Assembly: GCF_010667655.1 (NCBI RefSeq) | Contig: NZ_WHZU01000008.1 | Coordinates: 62,001-126,000, forward strand | Source: Bifidobacterium saimiriisciurei | GTDB lineage: Bacteria; Actinomycetota; Actinomycetes; Actinomycetales; Bifidobacteriaceae | Reading direction: 5' to 3' | Length of the DNA: 64,000 bases | Part shown: in pieces, positions 26,753-36,533 of the stretch | Layout: each line of letters opens with the position of its first letter | How positions within the stretch are numbered: position 1 is the stretch's first letter | Notes under the pieces: model-generated | Databases searched by the model: none | Seen by the model: only the letters and a program-made list of their open reading frames with translations | Told to the model about the DNA's origin: nothing | Made by a program: the position numbers and the translations under genes

Positions 26753-27748
26753 TCAGTCCCCACTCTTTCGCGATGCAATGGTTTGTAACACTTGTTCGGA
26801 ACGCTTGGCGATTTCCAGCGCCGCCTCGCGGTACGAAATCGACCCGGCACCATTCGGCTCGTAGGAGACGACCGGCTTGCTGAAGCTCGGAGCCTCGGCG
26901 ATCTTCACCGAACGAGGGATGGTGGTGTTCAGCACGATATCCGGGTAATGGTTCTTCACCTCGTCGAACACGTCCTGGCTCAGGATCGTTCGGCGATCGA
27001 ACATCGTGATCAGCATGGTGGAGATGATGAGGTCCTTGTTCAGGGAGGCCTGCACCAGACCGATGGTCTTCATCAGCTGGCCGAGACCTTCCAGCGCGTA
27101 GTATTCGGCCTGGATCGGAATCATCACCTCATGTGCGGCGCACAGTGCGTTCAACACCAGCAGACCGAGGCTCGGGGCGCAGTCGATGAAGATATAGTCG
27201 TACTGCTCGTCCGTCTCCTCTATATATGCGTCGATGCTCTCACGCAGCAGCATCGTACGATCCTCAAGCGCGGCAATCTCCAGTTCGGCGCCGCTCAAAT
27301 CGATGGTGGAAGGCACCACGTCGAGCGTCGGGAAGTCCTGGCACTGCTGCTTGACCTCGCTGATGGTCAGACGTCCCTCAAGCACGTCATACACCGACGG
27401 GCTGCCGGACGAATGCTCGATGTCGAACGCCGTGGACGCATTGCCCTGCGGGTCCATATCGATGACGAGCACACGAGCCCCCTCCTGCGCAAGCGCAGAG
27501 GCGATGTTGACGACGGACGTCGTCTTGCCGACGCCACCCTTCTGATTCGCGACAGCGATCACACGCATCGAGGACGGCTTGGGGTAAGTCTCTCCTTCGA
27601 GATACTGGCGGCGTTCCGCCAAATCAAAAATCTGAGCTCCCAATCCAGAAGATTCGCCCTGAAAAATACGATTCAATACTTCAGAGGCTGACTCGATGGT
27701 ATCGCCACGACCATTCGCGGATGATGTTTCATGTGAAACATTGGTCAT
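26753..27748 (-). CDS. parA: Chromosome partitioning ATPase ParA (Soj)
   Basis: A 331-residue deviant Walker ATPase: KGGVGKTT at residues 70-77, the Mg-binding VIDMDPQGN, and FIDCAPSLGLL. It binds DNA when ATP-loaded and moves ParB-parS complexes. The N-terminal ~60 residues precede the usual start of the fold. The coding sequence itself carries a parS-like site at codons 4-8 (NVSHET). AAGAAAGGTG before ATG 27748 is the ribosome site. The upstream region holds a DnaA-box cluster. Confidence 0.95.
   Translation of the reverse strand: MTNVSHETSSANGRGDTIESASEVLNRIFQGESSGLGAQIFDLAERRQYLEGETYPKPSSMRVIAVANQKGGVGKTTSVVNIASALAQEGARVLVIDMDPQGNASTAFDIEHSSGSPSVYDVLEGRLTISEVKQQCQDFPTLDVVPSTIDLSGAELEIAALEDRTMLLRESIDAYIEETDEQYDYIFIDCAPSLGLLVLNALCAAHEVMIPIQAEYYALEGLGQLMKTIGLVQASLNKDLIISTMLITMFDRRTILSQDVFDEVKNHYPDIVLNTTIPRSVKIAEAPSFSKPVVSYEPNGAGSISYREAALEIAKRSEQVLQTIASRKSGD
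27725..27740. promoter_or_regulatory. parS-like site in the parA coding start
   Basis: TGTTTCATGTGAAACA matches the 16-base parS consensus except for one base in the central CG step. It overlies codons near the start of parA, so ParB bound here could also affect parA-parB expression. Confidence 0.7.
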
Positions 27749-27846
27749 GGTTCACCTTTCTTCTTTGCTTGTTACTAAGCGACTATTTTCGTCCTTGCAT
27801 AACGATAGCGCAAGTTCACAGCGTATTGTGGATGAATGTGGACCAT

Positions 27847-28013
27847 TGTGGATAAAAATGTGGATAACTCGAGATTTCGTCGGCAGCCAGCGTTTTTGCG
27901 CCAATTGTTCACATTTAACAAAACGCTGAAATATCAACGTTTTTCACCCCTGTTACGCTACTATCGAGAGGTCGAAAAGTTATCCACATTTCGTCAACAC
28001 TGGTTGTGGATAA
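27847..28013. promoter_or_regulatory. DnaA-box cluster upstream of parA
   Basis: Four perfect TTATCCACA boxes: 27847-27855 and 27859-27867 (minus orientation), 27980-27988 (plus) and 28005-28013 (minus), plus a near match at 27827. AT-rich sequence lies between the pairs. It could bind DnaA as an origin sub-region, titrate DnaA, or control parA. Confidence 0.8.
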
Positions 28014-28640
28014 CTCGTGGAAAACCGTGTTTTTCCGTCCATAACCACTAAATATTCGACATGTAGTAATCACCTGCCCTATATCTAGTTTTTTCATCCA
28101 TGACCGGCGCCCGTCATCGCGACGACATCCCCCACAACACGCCCATTGCACACCCATATACGTATTCACGCACACGAGCACGGCAGAGTCATGCGCCGAT
28201 GCCGGGTGCCAGAGCGCCGCAAGTCACCGCAGCGGACATCCTCCGATCTACGGTCGTCCCCAGTCAGAACCGGTACGTCTCGGCCGATCCCGATGGTGAA
28301 CATCCTCGCACTTCCAAACCGATACGGCCTGACATCCCGCCTCCGGCGAATGACCACAGCGAAGGAACCGGCGGCGTCCTCCATCACACCAACCGACATC
28401 CCCACAGTATGACGTTATGAATGCATGCATACCGATGTTGTTCCCCGTACCAAATTCAGGCGCCACGAACACCTTTGCCCGAGGGTCGAAAATCGATCAT
28501 CGGGGAGGGTGCCCGACGGCGTTCGCAAGCATCCCCCTCCCCCTTCTTTGATCACTTTACTTCCCACAGGAAATTTCGCAGGTTTCACTCGTTTTTCGCA
28601 CCGTCGCCAAGTCATTCGGCATCATAAAGGCAGCCCGGCG
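28014..28640. other. Gene-free stretch between parA and rsmG
   Basis: About 630 bases in which I see no supported gene. It contains the hairpin-like pair GGGGAGGGTGC (28501-28511) and GCATCCCCCTCCCC (near 28527-28541). Short open frames here have no ribosome sites or recognisable products. Confidence 0.5.
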
Positions 28641-28643
28641 CAC

Positions 28644-28672
28644 GAAAAAGCCCCGGTCATGACGACCGGGGC
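28644..28672 (-). terminator. Terminator after rsmG
   Basis: On the minus strand GCCCCGGTC (28672-28664) pairs with GACCGGGGC (28658-28650) around a five-base loop, then CTTTTTCG, 83 bases after the rsmG stop. Confidence 0.85.
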
Positions 28673-28754
28673 CCTTCCGCGGGCGTGTTCACCCTTCCTG
28701 CAGTTTCTTGAGGCTCCTGCGACGACGGTAGCGGTCCCAGGACGCCGTTCGCCG

Positions 28755-29417
28755 CTATTTCTTGTCGACAAGCACGACGTGCGTGGATTCGAGGCCATCG
28801 GCCACCGGAGCCTCCACGACGCGCGGATTCACTCCCTTGGCACGCAGGATGAGCTTCATGCCCTTGTCGATCTCCGCCTGCGCGCTTTTGCCCTTGAGGG
28901 CCACCAGACGCCCGCCGGGACGCAGCAGCGGCATGGTGAAGCCGGCGAGCTTGCGCATCGGGGCGATGGCGCGGCAGGTCACCACGTCGAAGCCGGCGCC
29001 GGGCTTGACGGCGTCCTCGGCGCGTGCATGCACGATGCGAACGTTCTTCAGCCCCAGCTCGACCACGACCTCGCTGAGCCAGTCCACACGGCGTTCCATC
29101 GGCTCGATGAGCGACACCTTCACGTTCGGCAGACAGGCCGCCACGATGATGCCGGGGAATCCGCCGCCGCTGCCGACGTCGGCGAGCCGGCCGGTGGCCG
29201 ATTCACGGTCCTTGGCGCCAAGCGCCTCGAGAATGAACGGCACGACGGCCGCCGAATTGAGAATGTGCCTCTCCCAGAGGATGTCCACGTCGCGGGGGCC
29301 GATCAGGCCCCGCGGCTCGCCCTCCTTCTCAAGCTTGGCATGGAACTTCGCAAGCGGCTCCGCCGCCGGCCCGAGCACTTCGGCGATAAGCGGCGAGCCT
29401 TCAAGCTGATCGGTCAT
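28755..29417 (-). CDS. rsmG: 16S rRNA (guanine527-N7) methyltransferase
   Basis: A 220-residue RsmG/GidB enzyme that methylates G527 in the 530 loop of 16S rRNA with SAM. The SAM motif [11 protein letters not shown] lies near residues 78-89, preceded by the family block [11 protein letters not shown], and VTCRAIAPM follows. GAGGTG before ATG 29417 supports the start. It lies in the conserved jag-rsmG-parA order, though with its own terminator and a 340-base gap from jag. Loss of RsmG gives low-level streptomycin resistance in other bacteria. Confidence 0.94.
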   Translation of the reverse strand: MTDQLEGSPLIAEVLGPAAEPLAKFHAKLEKEGEPRGLIGPRDVDILWERHILNSAAVVPFILEALGAKDRESATGRLADVGSGGGFPGIIVAACLPNVKVSLIEPMERRVDWLSEVVVELGLKNVRIVHARAEDAVKPGAGFDVVTCRAIAPMRKLAGFTMPLLRPGGRLVALKGKSAQAEIDKGMKLILRAKGVNPRVVEAPVADGLESTHVVLVDKK

Positions 29418-29564
29418 GTATGCACCTCGATTACGTCAACGATTCTGTCGATCCCGTCAATGCGCCGGAAATCCTATCAATATGTCCGATGATATCCGAC
29501 CCCGACGGCCGGCAAATCCGAAAGTGGGACGGTCTCAGGCCGGGCGAACAAGGGGGCCGAGACG

Positions 29565-29602
29565 GAAGAGGGCCGGTCCAACAAGGCGGACCGGCCCTCT
29601 TC
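29565..29602 (-). terminator. Terminator after jag
   Basis: A 15-base stem GAAGAGGGCCGGTCC (29565-29579) with its complement (29588-29602), about 155 bases after the jag stop. Between it and jag lie two copies of GACAACCGAGCCATGAC. Confidence 0.7.
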
Positions 29603-29758
29603 GCAGGGTCAGACGGAGTCATGGTGGATTCAAGACAACCGAGCCATGACACCCAGGTCATGACAACCGAGCCATGACGATTCGTATAGGCCTCGTCGCA
29701 GGTCCGACGAATCACTCCTCATCGAAACCCGCTCCCCGTCCGACCTGCCCCGCGAGAA

Positions 29759-30307
29759 CTACTCCTCGTCGAACTCCTCGACGTCGGGGTCCACGTCGGC
29801 GTCGGCCGCGGCGGCGTTGGCCTTGCGGTACACCGTCACGTAGCGGTGCGGCTCCTCGCCGTGGGAACGGGACTTCATGCCCTCCTCGCGCACCACGTCG
29901 TGGATGATCTTGCGTTCAAACGAGTTCATCGGGTCGAGGGACACCGGCTCGCCGGTCTCACGGACCTCGTCGATGGCATCCAGTGCCATGTTGCGCAGAC
30001 GCTGGCGCTTGCGCTTGAGGTAGCCGTCGACGTCCACGATCAGGTGGGAACGCTCGCCGGTCTTCTGCTGCACGGCCAGGCGGGTCAGCTGCTGCAGGGC
30101 GTCGACGACCTCGCCCTTGCGTCCGATCAGATGCTTGATGTCGGTGTCGTCGTCGGCGACGATCTGCACGACCGGCCGATTGTTGCGAATGCCCATTTCG
30201 ATATCGCCTTCGTAGTCGGCGATGTCCAACAGTCCTTCGAGATAATCGGCGGCGATATCAGCCTCCTCATTGAGCTGATCGACCGTCCTATCGTCTGATT
30301 GAGACAT
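29759..30307 (-). CDS. jag: RNA-binding protein Jag/KhpB (KH-R3H)
   Basis: A 182-residue RNA-binding protein with a KH domain (LIGRKGEVVDALQQLTRLAV, about residues 60-80) and an R3H domain (MNSFERKIIHDVVREE...SRSHGEEPHR). It lacks the extra Jag-N domain of firmicute homologues, as is usual in actinobacteria. The family works with KhpA and is tied to cell division and envelope functions. ATG 30307 follows AAGGAG; a 15-codon extension of the frame has no such site. It is encoded downstream of yidC in the usual order. Confidence 0.92.
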   Translation of the reverse strand: MSQSDDRTVDQLNEEADIAADYLEGLLDIADYEGDIEMGIRNNRPVVQIVADDDTDIKHLIGRKGEVVDALQQLTRLAVQQKTGERSHLIVDVDGYLKRKRQRLRNMALDAIDEVRETGEPVSLDPMNSFERKIIHDVVREEGMKSRSHGEEPHRYVTVYRKANAAAADADVDPDVEEFDEE

Positions 30308-30428
30308 TGAAAACTCCTTAAATTCACGCAATACCAGCCAGTCTAATCGCACCGTGATATCGACACCACGCCGTATTCCAGACAGACGGCCTAAAAGTTA
30401 CGTAGATTTATCATTTCAACAGGTCGCA

Positions 30429-30470
30429 ATGTGGCCGTATCGGCGGGGATGACTGCCGATACGGCCACAT
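30429..30470. terminator. Hairpin between yidC and jag
   Basis: A perfect 16-base stem ATGTGGCCGTATCGGC (30429-30444) with its complement (30455-30470) and a ten-base loop. It has no T run on either strand, so it may terminate weakly or stabilise the yidC message. Confidence 0.55.
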
Positions 30471-30583
30471 GACGGATGCGGGCCGGCGTCGCCGGACGCG
30501 GCCGGGACCGCGGTGCGGGGAACGTCCCGCGACCTGGGGGAACACGGGCGAATCGCGCCGGCCCAAGGCGCGGCGCGATTCAC

Positions 30584-31615
30584 TCAGCGGTTCTTCTTGC
30601 TCTTGTTCTTCTTGCGGTTCGGCTGCTGGCGCTGATGACCCTGCTCGGCACGCTCGGCGGCCGCGGCCTTGGCCTTGGCGAGGGCCTCCTCCTCGACGCT
30701 CGGCAGACCCTTGCGCTTGCGGCGCTCCTCCTCGCGCTTGCGCACGCGGCGGGCGCGGGTCTCGGCGGCCGGCGAGCCCGGGGTGGGCATGTGCTCGACC
30801 TGCCAGATGGTGCGGATGAGGTTGCACACGTTGTTGGTGAGCCAGTACACGAGCACGCCGAACGGGAACGTGGCACCAGAGAAGATGTACATGAGCGGGA
30901 AGATGAACATCATCGAACGCTGCATGTTGTACTGCTGGCCCTGCATGGATTCACGCGGCAGGTTGCGACGCAGGTTGTAGTACTGCTGCAGGAACATGAG
31001 TCCGCACATGAGCGCGATGAAGACGCCGATGGTGATGCGGGCGCTGGAGCCGGAGGTGGAGAACATGCTGGCGAGCGACACGTTGAACACGTGCGTGGCC
31101 TCGAAGTCCTTGGCCACCTCGACGGTGAACGCGCCGTACGGGGCCTTCACGCCGCGGGCGACGTAGCTCACGGAGGAAAGCACGTAGAACATGGTCATGA
31201 AGATGGGCGACTGGATGAGCAGCGGCAGGCAGGAGCCGGCCGGGTTGGCGCCCATGTCCTGATAGAGCTTCATGGTCTCGCGCTGCTGCGCCTCACGGCT
31301 GGCCGGGTCGGTCTTGCCCTTGTACTTGGCCTGGATGTGCTGCAGCTTGGGCTGGATGGCCTGCATCTTCTGCATGGACTTCATCTGGCGCACGAAGATC
31401 GGCAGGATGCACAGGTGCACGAAGATCACGAGCAGCACGATGGACATCCACCATGCGGCGCCCGGGCCGTCCTGGAAGCCCAGGAACGTCAGCGCCTTGT
31501 GGAAGATGACCAGCAGATGGGTCATCAGCCATTCGATGGGGTAAAGAATCTTGTAGAAGAACGCGAAGAAGCTGGCGTTGTCCAGATAGAACACGTTCTG
31601 ATTCAACGGTGTCAC
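30584..31615 (-). CDS. yidC: Membrane protein insertase YidC/OxaA
   Basis: A 343-residue insertase with five hydrophobic segments. The start of the core (WWMSIVLLVIFVHLCILPIFVRQM) carries the conserved positive residue in the hydrophilic groove; the hairpin MKSMQKMQAIQPKLQHIQAKYK is typical, and FPLMYIFSGATFPFGVLVYW forms the last helices. The tail is highly basic and may contact ribosomes. It inserts membrane proteins alone or with SecYEG. The GTG start at 31615 follows AAGGAGG. The gene comes 12 bases after yidD in the rpmH-rnpA-yidD-yidC-jag string. Confidence 0.94.
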   Translation of the reverse strand: MTPLNQNVFYLDNASFFAFFYKILYPIEWLMTHLLVIFHKALTFLGFQDGPGAAWWMSIVLLVIFVHLCILPIFVRQMKSMQKMQAIQPKLQHIQAKYKGKTDPASREAQQRETMKLYQDMGANPAGSCLPLLIQSPIFMTMFYVLSSVSYVARGVKAPYGAFTVEVAKDFEATHVFNVSLASMFSTSGSSARITIGVFIALMCGLMFLQQYYNLRRNLPRESMQGQQYNMQRSMMFIFPLMYIFSGATFPFGVLVYWLTNNVCNLIRTIWQVEHMPTPGSPAAETRARRVRKREEERRKRKGLPSVEEEALAKAKAAAAERAEQGHQRQQPNRKKNKSKKNR

Positions 31616-31627
31616 GGGTTTGCCTCC

Positions 31628-32008
31628 TTAAAGGCTCGACGGAGCGGAATGAACGGAGGCATCATGATGATCGATACAATTGCTACGCTCCGTTGATGTC
31701 TCCTCGTCGTTCAGTTCGTAGTTCAGTGGCGTCAGCCGAGGCTCCTCATGGGCCTTGGACCACGAAAAACGATAGAACAGAGAGAATTGTTGGGGAACGT
31801 CATCTATTCCCCCGCGGCTCCACGGCCGACAACGCAGCAGTCTGAGCGCGGCGAGCACGCCGCCCCTCAGCGCCCCGAATCGGGCGACGGCGGTCACGGC
31901 ATAGTGCGAGCACGACGGATAATATTTGCAGCAGGGGCCGAACAACGGCGATATCCTGCGCTGATACCAGCGAATCGCCCCTATCATCGCCCCGGCCACG
32001 ACGCTCAT
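31628..32008 (-). CDS. yidD: Membrane protein insertion efficiency factor YidD
   Basis: A 126-residue YidD protein. The family core is obvious: [39 protein letters not shown], with the conserved Cys residues, then [10 protein letters not shown]. It acts at the inner face of the membrane to help YidC-dependent insertion. The C-terminal ~45 residues after DDVP are lineage-specific. The ATG overlaps the rnpA stop (ATGA), so it is translationally coupled to rnpA. Confidence 0.92.
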   Translation of the reverse strand: MSVVAGAMIGAIRWYQRRISPLFGPCCKYYPSCSHYAVTAVARFGALRGGVLAALRLLRCRPWSRGGIDDVPQQFSLFYRFSWSKAHEEPRLTPLNYELNDEETSTERSNCIDHHDASVHSAPSSL

Positions 32009-32475
32009 GGCCTGGGCTCGCCCTTCGGACGGGCGTCGCCGGTGTCGCGGGCGTCACGGGCACCGCAGGACCCGCCCGCGGCGGCGGCCGCCTCGGCCTT
32101 CGCCACCCGATGCGCCACGCGCTCGAACAGCATCCCCACCTGTTGGTCGAGCGAAGCGAACTCCGCCTTGGGGGTGGACGGCTTGGCGCGCATGATCACG
32201 TCGCATGAGTCCGGCAGCAGCGATTCGTGCTGCCGGGCCAATACGCGGAAGCGGCGCTTGACGCTGTTCCTGGTCACCGCGTTACCTACTGCCTTGGATA
32301 CGGCGAGTCCGAGACGCCGGGCCTCGGGGTCGGCCATGCCGCTCCCCCTGGTCGTCGCGTCCCCGGCGACGTTCTTCGGGCGAACATGAAAATGGACCAC
32401 AAGATCCTTGCTGGATACTTTGGCCCTGGTTTTCAATACGCCGACGAAGTCGCGATGGCTTTTCAGCCGTTCCAC
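32005..32475 (-). CDS. rnpA: Ribonuclease P protein component
   Basis: A 156-residue protein subunit of RNase P, which assists the RNA enzyme in cutting tRNA 5' leaders. The family start ERLKSHRDF and the RNR-type motif [24 protein letters not shown] are clear. GTG 32475 is chosen because it gives the usual [11 protein letters not shown]-terminus, though no good ribosome site is visible; the frame stays open much further upstream. The C-terminal ~35 residues are a low-complexity Ala/Gly/Asp tail not needed by the fold. Confidence 0.9.
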   Translation of the reverse strand: MERLKSHRDFVGVLKTRAKVSSKDLVVHFHVRPKNVAGDATTRGSGMADPEARRLGLAVSKAVGNAVTRNSVKRRFRVLARQHESLLPDSCDVIMRAKPSTPKAEFASLDQQVGMLFERVAHRVAKAEAAAAAGGSCGARDARDTGDARPKGEPRP

Positions 32476-32540
32476 TTCAGTAACCGATGATTCTTTGGTC
32501 TGCGGTCTACCGACTAACTTTGCGTTGCCGTCGAGAAGTC

Positions 32541-32675
32541 TCAGGCGGAAAGAACCTTGCGGCCCTTGGCGCGACGACGGTTGATGAGCGCGCGGCCGGA
32601 ACGGGTGCGCATGCGGGCACGGAAACCGTGCTTCATGTGACGACGGCGGTTGTTCGGCTGGAATGTCCTCTTCAT
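32541..32675 (-). CDS. rpmH: 50S ribosomal protein L34
   Basis: A 44-residue ribosomal protein with the invariant start [12 protein letters not shown] and the end GRKVLSA. GGGAG lies eight bases before ATG 32675. It heads the leftward rpmH-rnpA-yidD-yidC string and is divergent from dnaA. Confidence 0.97.
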   Translation of the reverse strand: MKRTFQPNNRRRHMKHGFRARMRTRSGRALINRRRAKGRKVLSA

Positions 32676-32814
32676 AGTTTTGCTCCCGGTTATTTTTGGC
32701 CATGCAAAAGCACGGCTCCTCATGAGTCAAGCTGTTCTAGCCTACACGCAGCGCTGTACTGAGTCAAACTTCCGGCCATCCCGCGGCCACCGAACATTCA
32801 CAAAGTTATTCGCC

Positions 32815-32988
32815 TTATCCACATTTATCCACATCGACGATTGTGGATAACTCGGGTGTTTTCTCCAAAACGCTTGTTTTCCAACGCTTTGCGGAGAAAA
32901 GTTATCCACAAATTGCACCCCTGTTATCCACAAATTACACAAATGTTATTCACAATCCAGTGTTTTCAACACGCTAGCTTGTGGATAA
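32815..32988. promoter_or_regulatory. DnaA-box cluster between rpmH and dnaA
   Basis: Six perfect TTATCCACA boxes: 32815-32823, 32825-32833, 32842-32850 (inverted), 32902-32910, 32924-32932 and 32980-32988 (inverted), plus TTATTCACA at 32946. The sequence is AT-rich against its neighbours. It is likely a dnaA autoregulation site and an origin sub-region; the dnaA promoter (TATAAA near 33006) lies directly downstream. Confidence 0.9.
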
Positions 32989-33052
32989 CTTGTTTTGAAG
33001 GGCGTATAAAAGTGTATCTGTATCGCATCCGTCAACGGTAAAGGAGGAGCAG

Positions 33053-34762
33053 ATGGCCATGGATGCCGCGTCGCCGGCGGAAGATGCGTATCGCATCTGG
33101 ACGGTCGCCTGCGACAGCCTTCGTCACGACGATACGCTCAGTCCGCGTGACATGAGCTGTGTGGAGGACATCACGCCGGTCAGCGTGTTCGATTCGATGA
33201 TTGTGCTCAACGCCTCCAACGAGATCACGCGCATCACCATAGAGAACAAGGAGGCCGTGCTGCACGCGCTGCAGGCGGCGAACGGCGGAGAGCCGCTCAT
33301 TCCTCTTATCAAGATCGTTCCCCATGCGCCGTCGTCGCAGTCCGAAAACGGCGGGTCCTCGTCCCGTTCGGGCCGGGGGGCGTCGAACCGCTCGCGTTCG
33401 GGAGGCTCGGGCGCCTCCTCGCGCCAGTCATCGGCGAAAGGCGGCCGGTCGTCAGCCAAGTTCCCCGGCAAATCGGCGTCCGGAAAGGCCACGGACAGGC
33501 CGGGCGCGAAGTCGTCGGGCCGTGGTGAGTCCGCCAGTCGTTTTGCGAATAATGCGAAAACGTTTAACGACCTGCCGAAGATGCCTTCGGGGGGTAAATT
33601 CGTTCAGGAGAAGCTCGACGACTTCTCCGACGTGGCCGTCAAGAACCCGCTGGAGAACACCATCGCGGTTCCCGGCGTGCCGGCCGGCGGCACCAAGGTG
33701 GCCCGGGACGAGGAGACGCATCTCAACCGCAACGCCACGTTCGACACCTTCGTCCCCGGCGATTCCAACCGCTTCGCCCGCGCCGTGGCGCTGGCCGTGG
33801 CCGAGGCACCGGGACGCGCGTTCAACCCGTTGTGCGTGTACGGCGGATCGGGTCTGGGCAAGACCCACCTGCTCAACGCCATCGGCAACTACGCACTGCG
33901 CGAGGACCCCTCGCTCAAGGTGCGCTACGTGAATTCCGAGGAGTTCACCAACGAGTTCATCGAGTCGCTGCAGGGCGAGGCGCAGGCCAACGGCCTGATC
34001 GCCGAATTCAACCGCCGCTACCGCGAGGTCGACGTGCTGCTCATCGACGACATCCAGTTCCTTGGCGGCAAGGAGGCGACGCTCGAGCAGTTCTTCCACA
34101 CGTTCAACGCACTGCACGACGCCAACAAGCAGATCGTCATCGCGTCCGATGTGGCACCGAAGAACCTCAAGGGCTTCGAGGCCCGCCTGATCTCCCGCTT
34201 CGATTCGGGTCTGTCCGTGGACGTCAAGCCGCCGGACCGCGAGACCCGTATCGCCATTCTGCGCATGAAGGCCCAGATCTCCAACCTGGAGATTCCCAAC
34301 GACGTGCTCGATCTCATCGCCGAACAGGTTACGGATAACATCCGTGAGCTGGAGGGCGCGCTGACGCGAGTGACCGCCATGGCCAGCCTGAACAACCAGG
34401 CCATCACCCGCACACTGGCGGAGCAGACGCTGCAGGACTTCTTCACCACCGAGGTGGAGATCAAGCCGACCGACATCATCACGCAGGTGGCCCAGTACTT
34501 CCAGCTGTCGTTCGACGATCTCGTCGGCCCGTGGCGCGCGAAGAACGTGGCCCTGGCCCGTCAGATCGCCATGTACATGACGAGGGAGCTCACCAGCCTC
34601 TCATTGGTCGATATCGGCGAGATATTCGGCGGCAGGGACCACTCCACGGTCATGCACGCCTACAAGAAGATCCAGGCCGGCATGGCGCAGAAACGCGAGG
34701 TGTACAACTACGTCAACGAGCTCACCGGCCGTATCAAACGGCATACCAATCCGGGGGCCTGA
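33053..34762 (+). CDS. dnaA: Chromosomal replication initiator DnaA
   Basis: A 569-residue initiator. Domain I (residues 1-80) recruits helicase-loading partners, followed by a long Ser/Gly/Arg-rich domain II. The AAA+ domain has Walker A GGSGLGKT at about 264-271 and Walker [10 protein letters not shown]; the sensor and arginine finger regions are intact. Domain IV ends with the DNA-binding signature [15 protein letters not shown]. It binds the TTATCCACA boxes on both sides of its gene. GGAGGAG before ATG 33053 fixes the start. Confidence 0.97.
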
Positions 34763-35140
34763 TTCGGGACCGCGGGTTATCCACATCGATGTCGCGCCTG
34801 GGGATTTCAACACGCCGCAGGCGCGAATTTTTCGGGAAAGTTATCCACATAGTTATCCACGTCTCGGGCGAAAACCCGTGGATAACCCCTGTTTTTCCGG
34901 TGGAAAACCTGTTGGCAAGCCGTTGAAAACCGGCCTAAAAATGTTGAAAAACCGCGGTTCCGCCGCAGCTGTGGAAAACCTGCCTAGTTATCCACATCCC
35001 ATCCGCAAGTTATCCACATTCGGTGGGGATGCCGTACGCTAGGCATAGCAACGGAAGGAAAAGTTATCCACATTTTCCACAGCCCTTATTACTACGATTA
35101 CTTATTCATCTACTTCGGGTAGTCATCACCCCAACCAGCG
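34763..35140. other. Replication origin oriC (dnaA-dnaN intergenic region)
   Basis: Five perfect DnaA boxes (34777-34785, 34841-34849, 34988-34996, 35010-35018, 35064-35072) and variants at 34853 (TTATCCACG), 34877 (inverted) and 35073 (TTTTCCACA). Next to the last pair is GCCC and then the AT-rich stretch 35086-35115, which on the complementary strand reads as 3'-AAT-AAT-GAT-GCT-AAT-GAA, the pattern of DnaA-trios that open the helix. This is the expected actinobacterial origin position. Confidence 0.9.
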
Positions 35141-35223
35141 CCGGGATATCTCTGGGGATAGGCAAAGATATCCCCAGTAGAATGAAAACCAGCATTTTCG
35201 AATCCCTATAGCAAGGAACAGCA

Positions 35224-36348
35224 ATGAAGGCAGAAATCGACTCCGCAGCGCTTGCAGATGCCGTGGCATGGACGTCACGCGTCATCCCCGTCCGCCCCAC
35301 AACTCCGATCCTCTCCGGAGTGAAGCTTGAAGCGATCGACGGAACGCTTCAGCTTTCCGCCTTCGACTATGAGGTATCCGCACGTCATCACATCGAAGCG
35401 GGCATCGATGAACCGGGAACCGCAGTCGTTCTCGGAAAACTGCTGGCGGACATCGCCAAATCGCTGCCGGCGGAGAAGGCATACCTGAGCACCGAGGGTT
35501 CCAAGCTCATCATCTCCTCCGGAAAGTCCTCGTTCTCGCTGCAGCTCATGCCCGAAAACGAATATCCGGATCTGCCGATCGTGCCGGCGAAGCTCGGACA
35601 GGTCGATGCCGACACCTTCGCCCATGCCATCACCCAGGCGTCGGTCGCGGTGGCCCGCGAGGAAAACCGACCTGTGCTCACCGGCGTGAAGATGCAGTTC
35701 TCCGGAGACCGCGTGGTGATGACGGCCACCGACCGCTTCCGTCTCTCCCGCGCCAGCTTCACCTGGACCCCCGAGAATCCGGAGCTCGAAACCGTTGCGC
35801 TGGTTCGCGGATCGCTGCTGCGCGATGTCGCCCGTTCGCTGAACACCAGCCAGAACGTGGTGCTCGACTTCGATGCCGACAAGCCGGTGCTCATGGGCTT
35901 CGAGAATGCCGGACGCACGTCGACCGCGCAGCTGATCGACGGCGAATTCCCCGCGGTCGACCGCCTGTTCGCCGACGAATATCCGATTCATGCGGTGCTC
36001 GACAGGCAGCGTCTGCTTGATTCGATTCGCCGAGTCGCGCTGGTCGCCGAGCGCAACGCCCCGATCCGCATGGTGTTCTCCGGCGACGAGGTGGTGCTGT
36101 CCGCCGGTGCCGCCGACGAATCGCAGGCCACCGAATCGCTGCCGGTCGACATGGACGGCGAGGACATCACCGTGGCGTTCAACCCGAGCTATCTCATCGA
36201 AGGTCTTTCGGCCATCGCCGAACCGTACGTTCGCATGAAGATGACGACCGCGGTGAAGGCCGTGGAATTCAACGGGCAGCAGGAGGCCGACTCCGAGGAG
36301 TCCCTCGACTACCGCTACCTGCTTGTGCCGATGCGTTTCACTGACTGA
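35224..36348 (+). CDS. dnaN: DNA polymerase III sliding clamp (beta subunit)
   Basis: A 374-residue clamp that encircles DNA and tethers polymerase III. Three clamp domains follow one another from MKAEIDSAALADAVAWTSRVIP; the second contains FSGDRVVMTATDRFRLS, and the C-terminus YRYLLVPMRF matches the family. AAGGAA lies six bases before ATG 35224. It is separated from dnaA only by oriC. Confidence 0.97.
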   Translation: MKAEIDSAALADAVAWTSRVIPVRPTTPILSGVKLEAIDGTLQLSAFDYEVSARHHIEAGIDEPGTAVVLGKLLADIAKSLPAEKAYLSTEGSKLIISSGKSSFSLQLMPENEYPDLPIVPAKLGQVDADTFAHAITQASVAVAREENRPVLTGVKMQFSGDRVVMTATDRFRLSRASFTWTPENPELETVALVRGSLLRDVARSLNTSQNVVLDFDADKPVLMGFENAGRTSTAQLIDGEFPAVDRLFADEYPIHAVLDRQRLLDSIRRVALVAERNAPIRMVFSGDEVVLSAGAADESQATESLPVDMDGEDITVAFNPSYLIEGLSAIAEPYVRMKMTTAVKAVEFNGQQEADSEESLDYRYLLVPMRFTD

Positions 36349-36533
36349 CGACTGATCGATTCGTGCCGTCGGAGCCGGCTTCGGCCGGCAACGGCGGTGC
36401 GGGGTGGAGGGCTCGTCGTTCGGACCCCCTACCCCGCTTTCCACGGAAGGAATCTACCCACTCGAAAATAGCCCCTGTACTATTTTCTTATGCATGACAA
36501 TGCATAATTATTCTGTAAAGGTGAACATTCGCG

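Noticed and set aside
28425..29492. Plus-strand 355-codon frame over the rsmG region
   Set aside because: Mostly the complement of rsmG, no ribosome site and no recognisable family.
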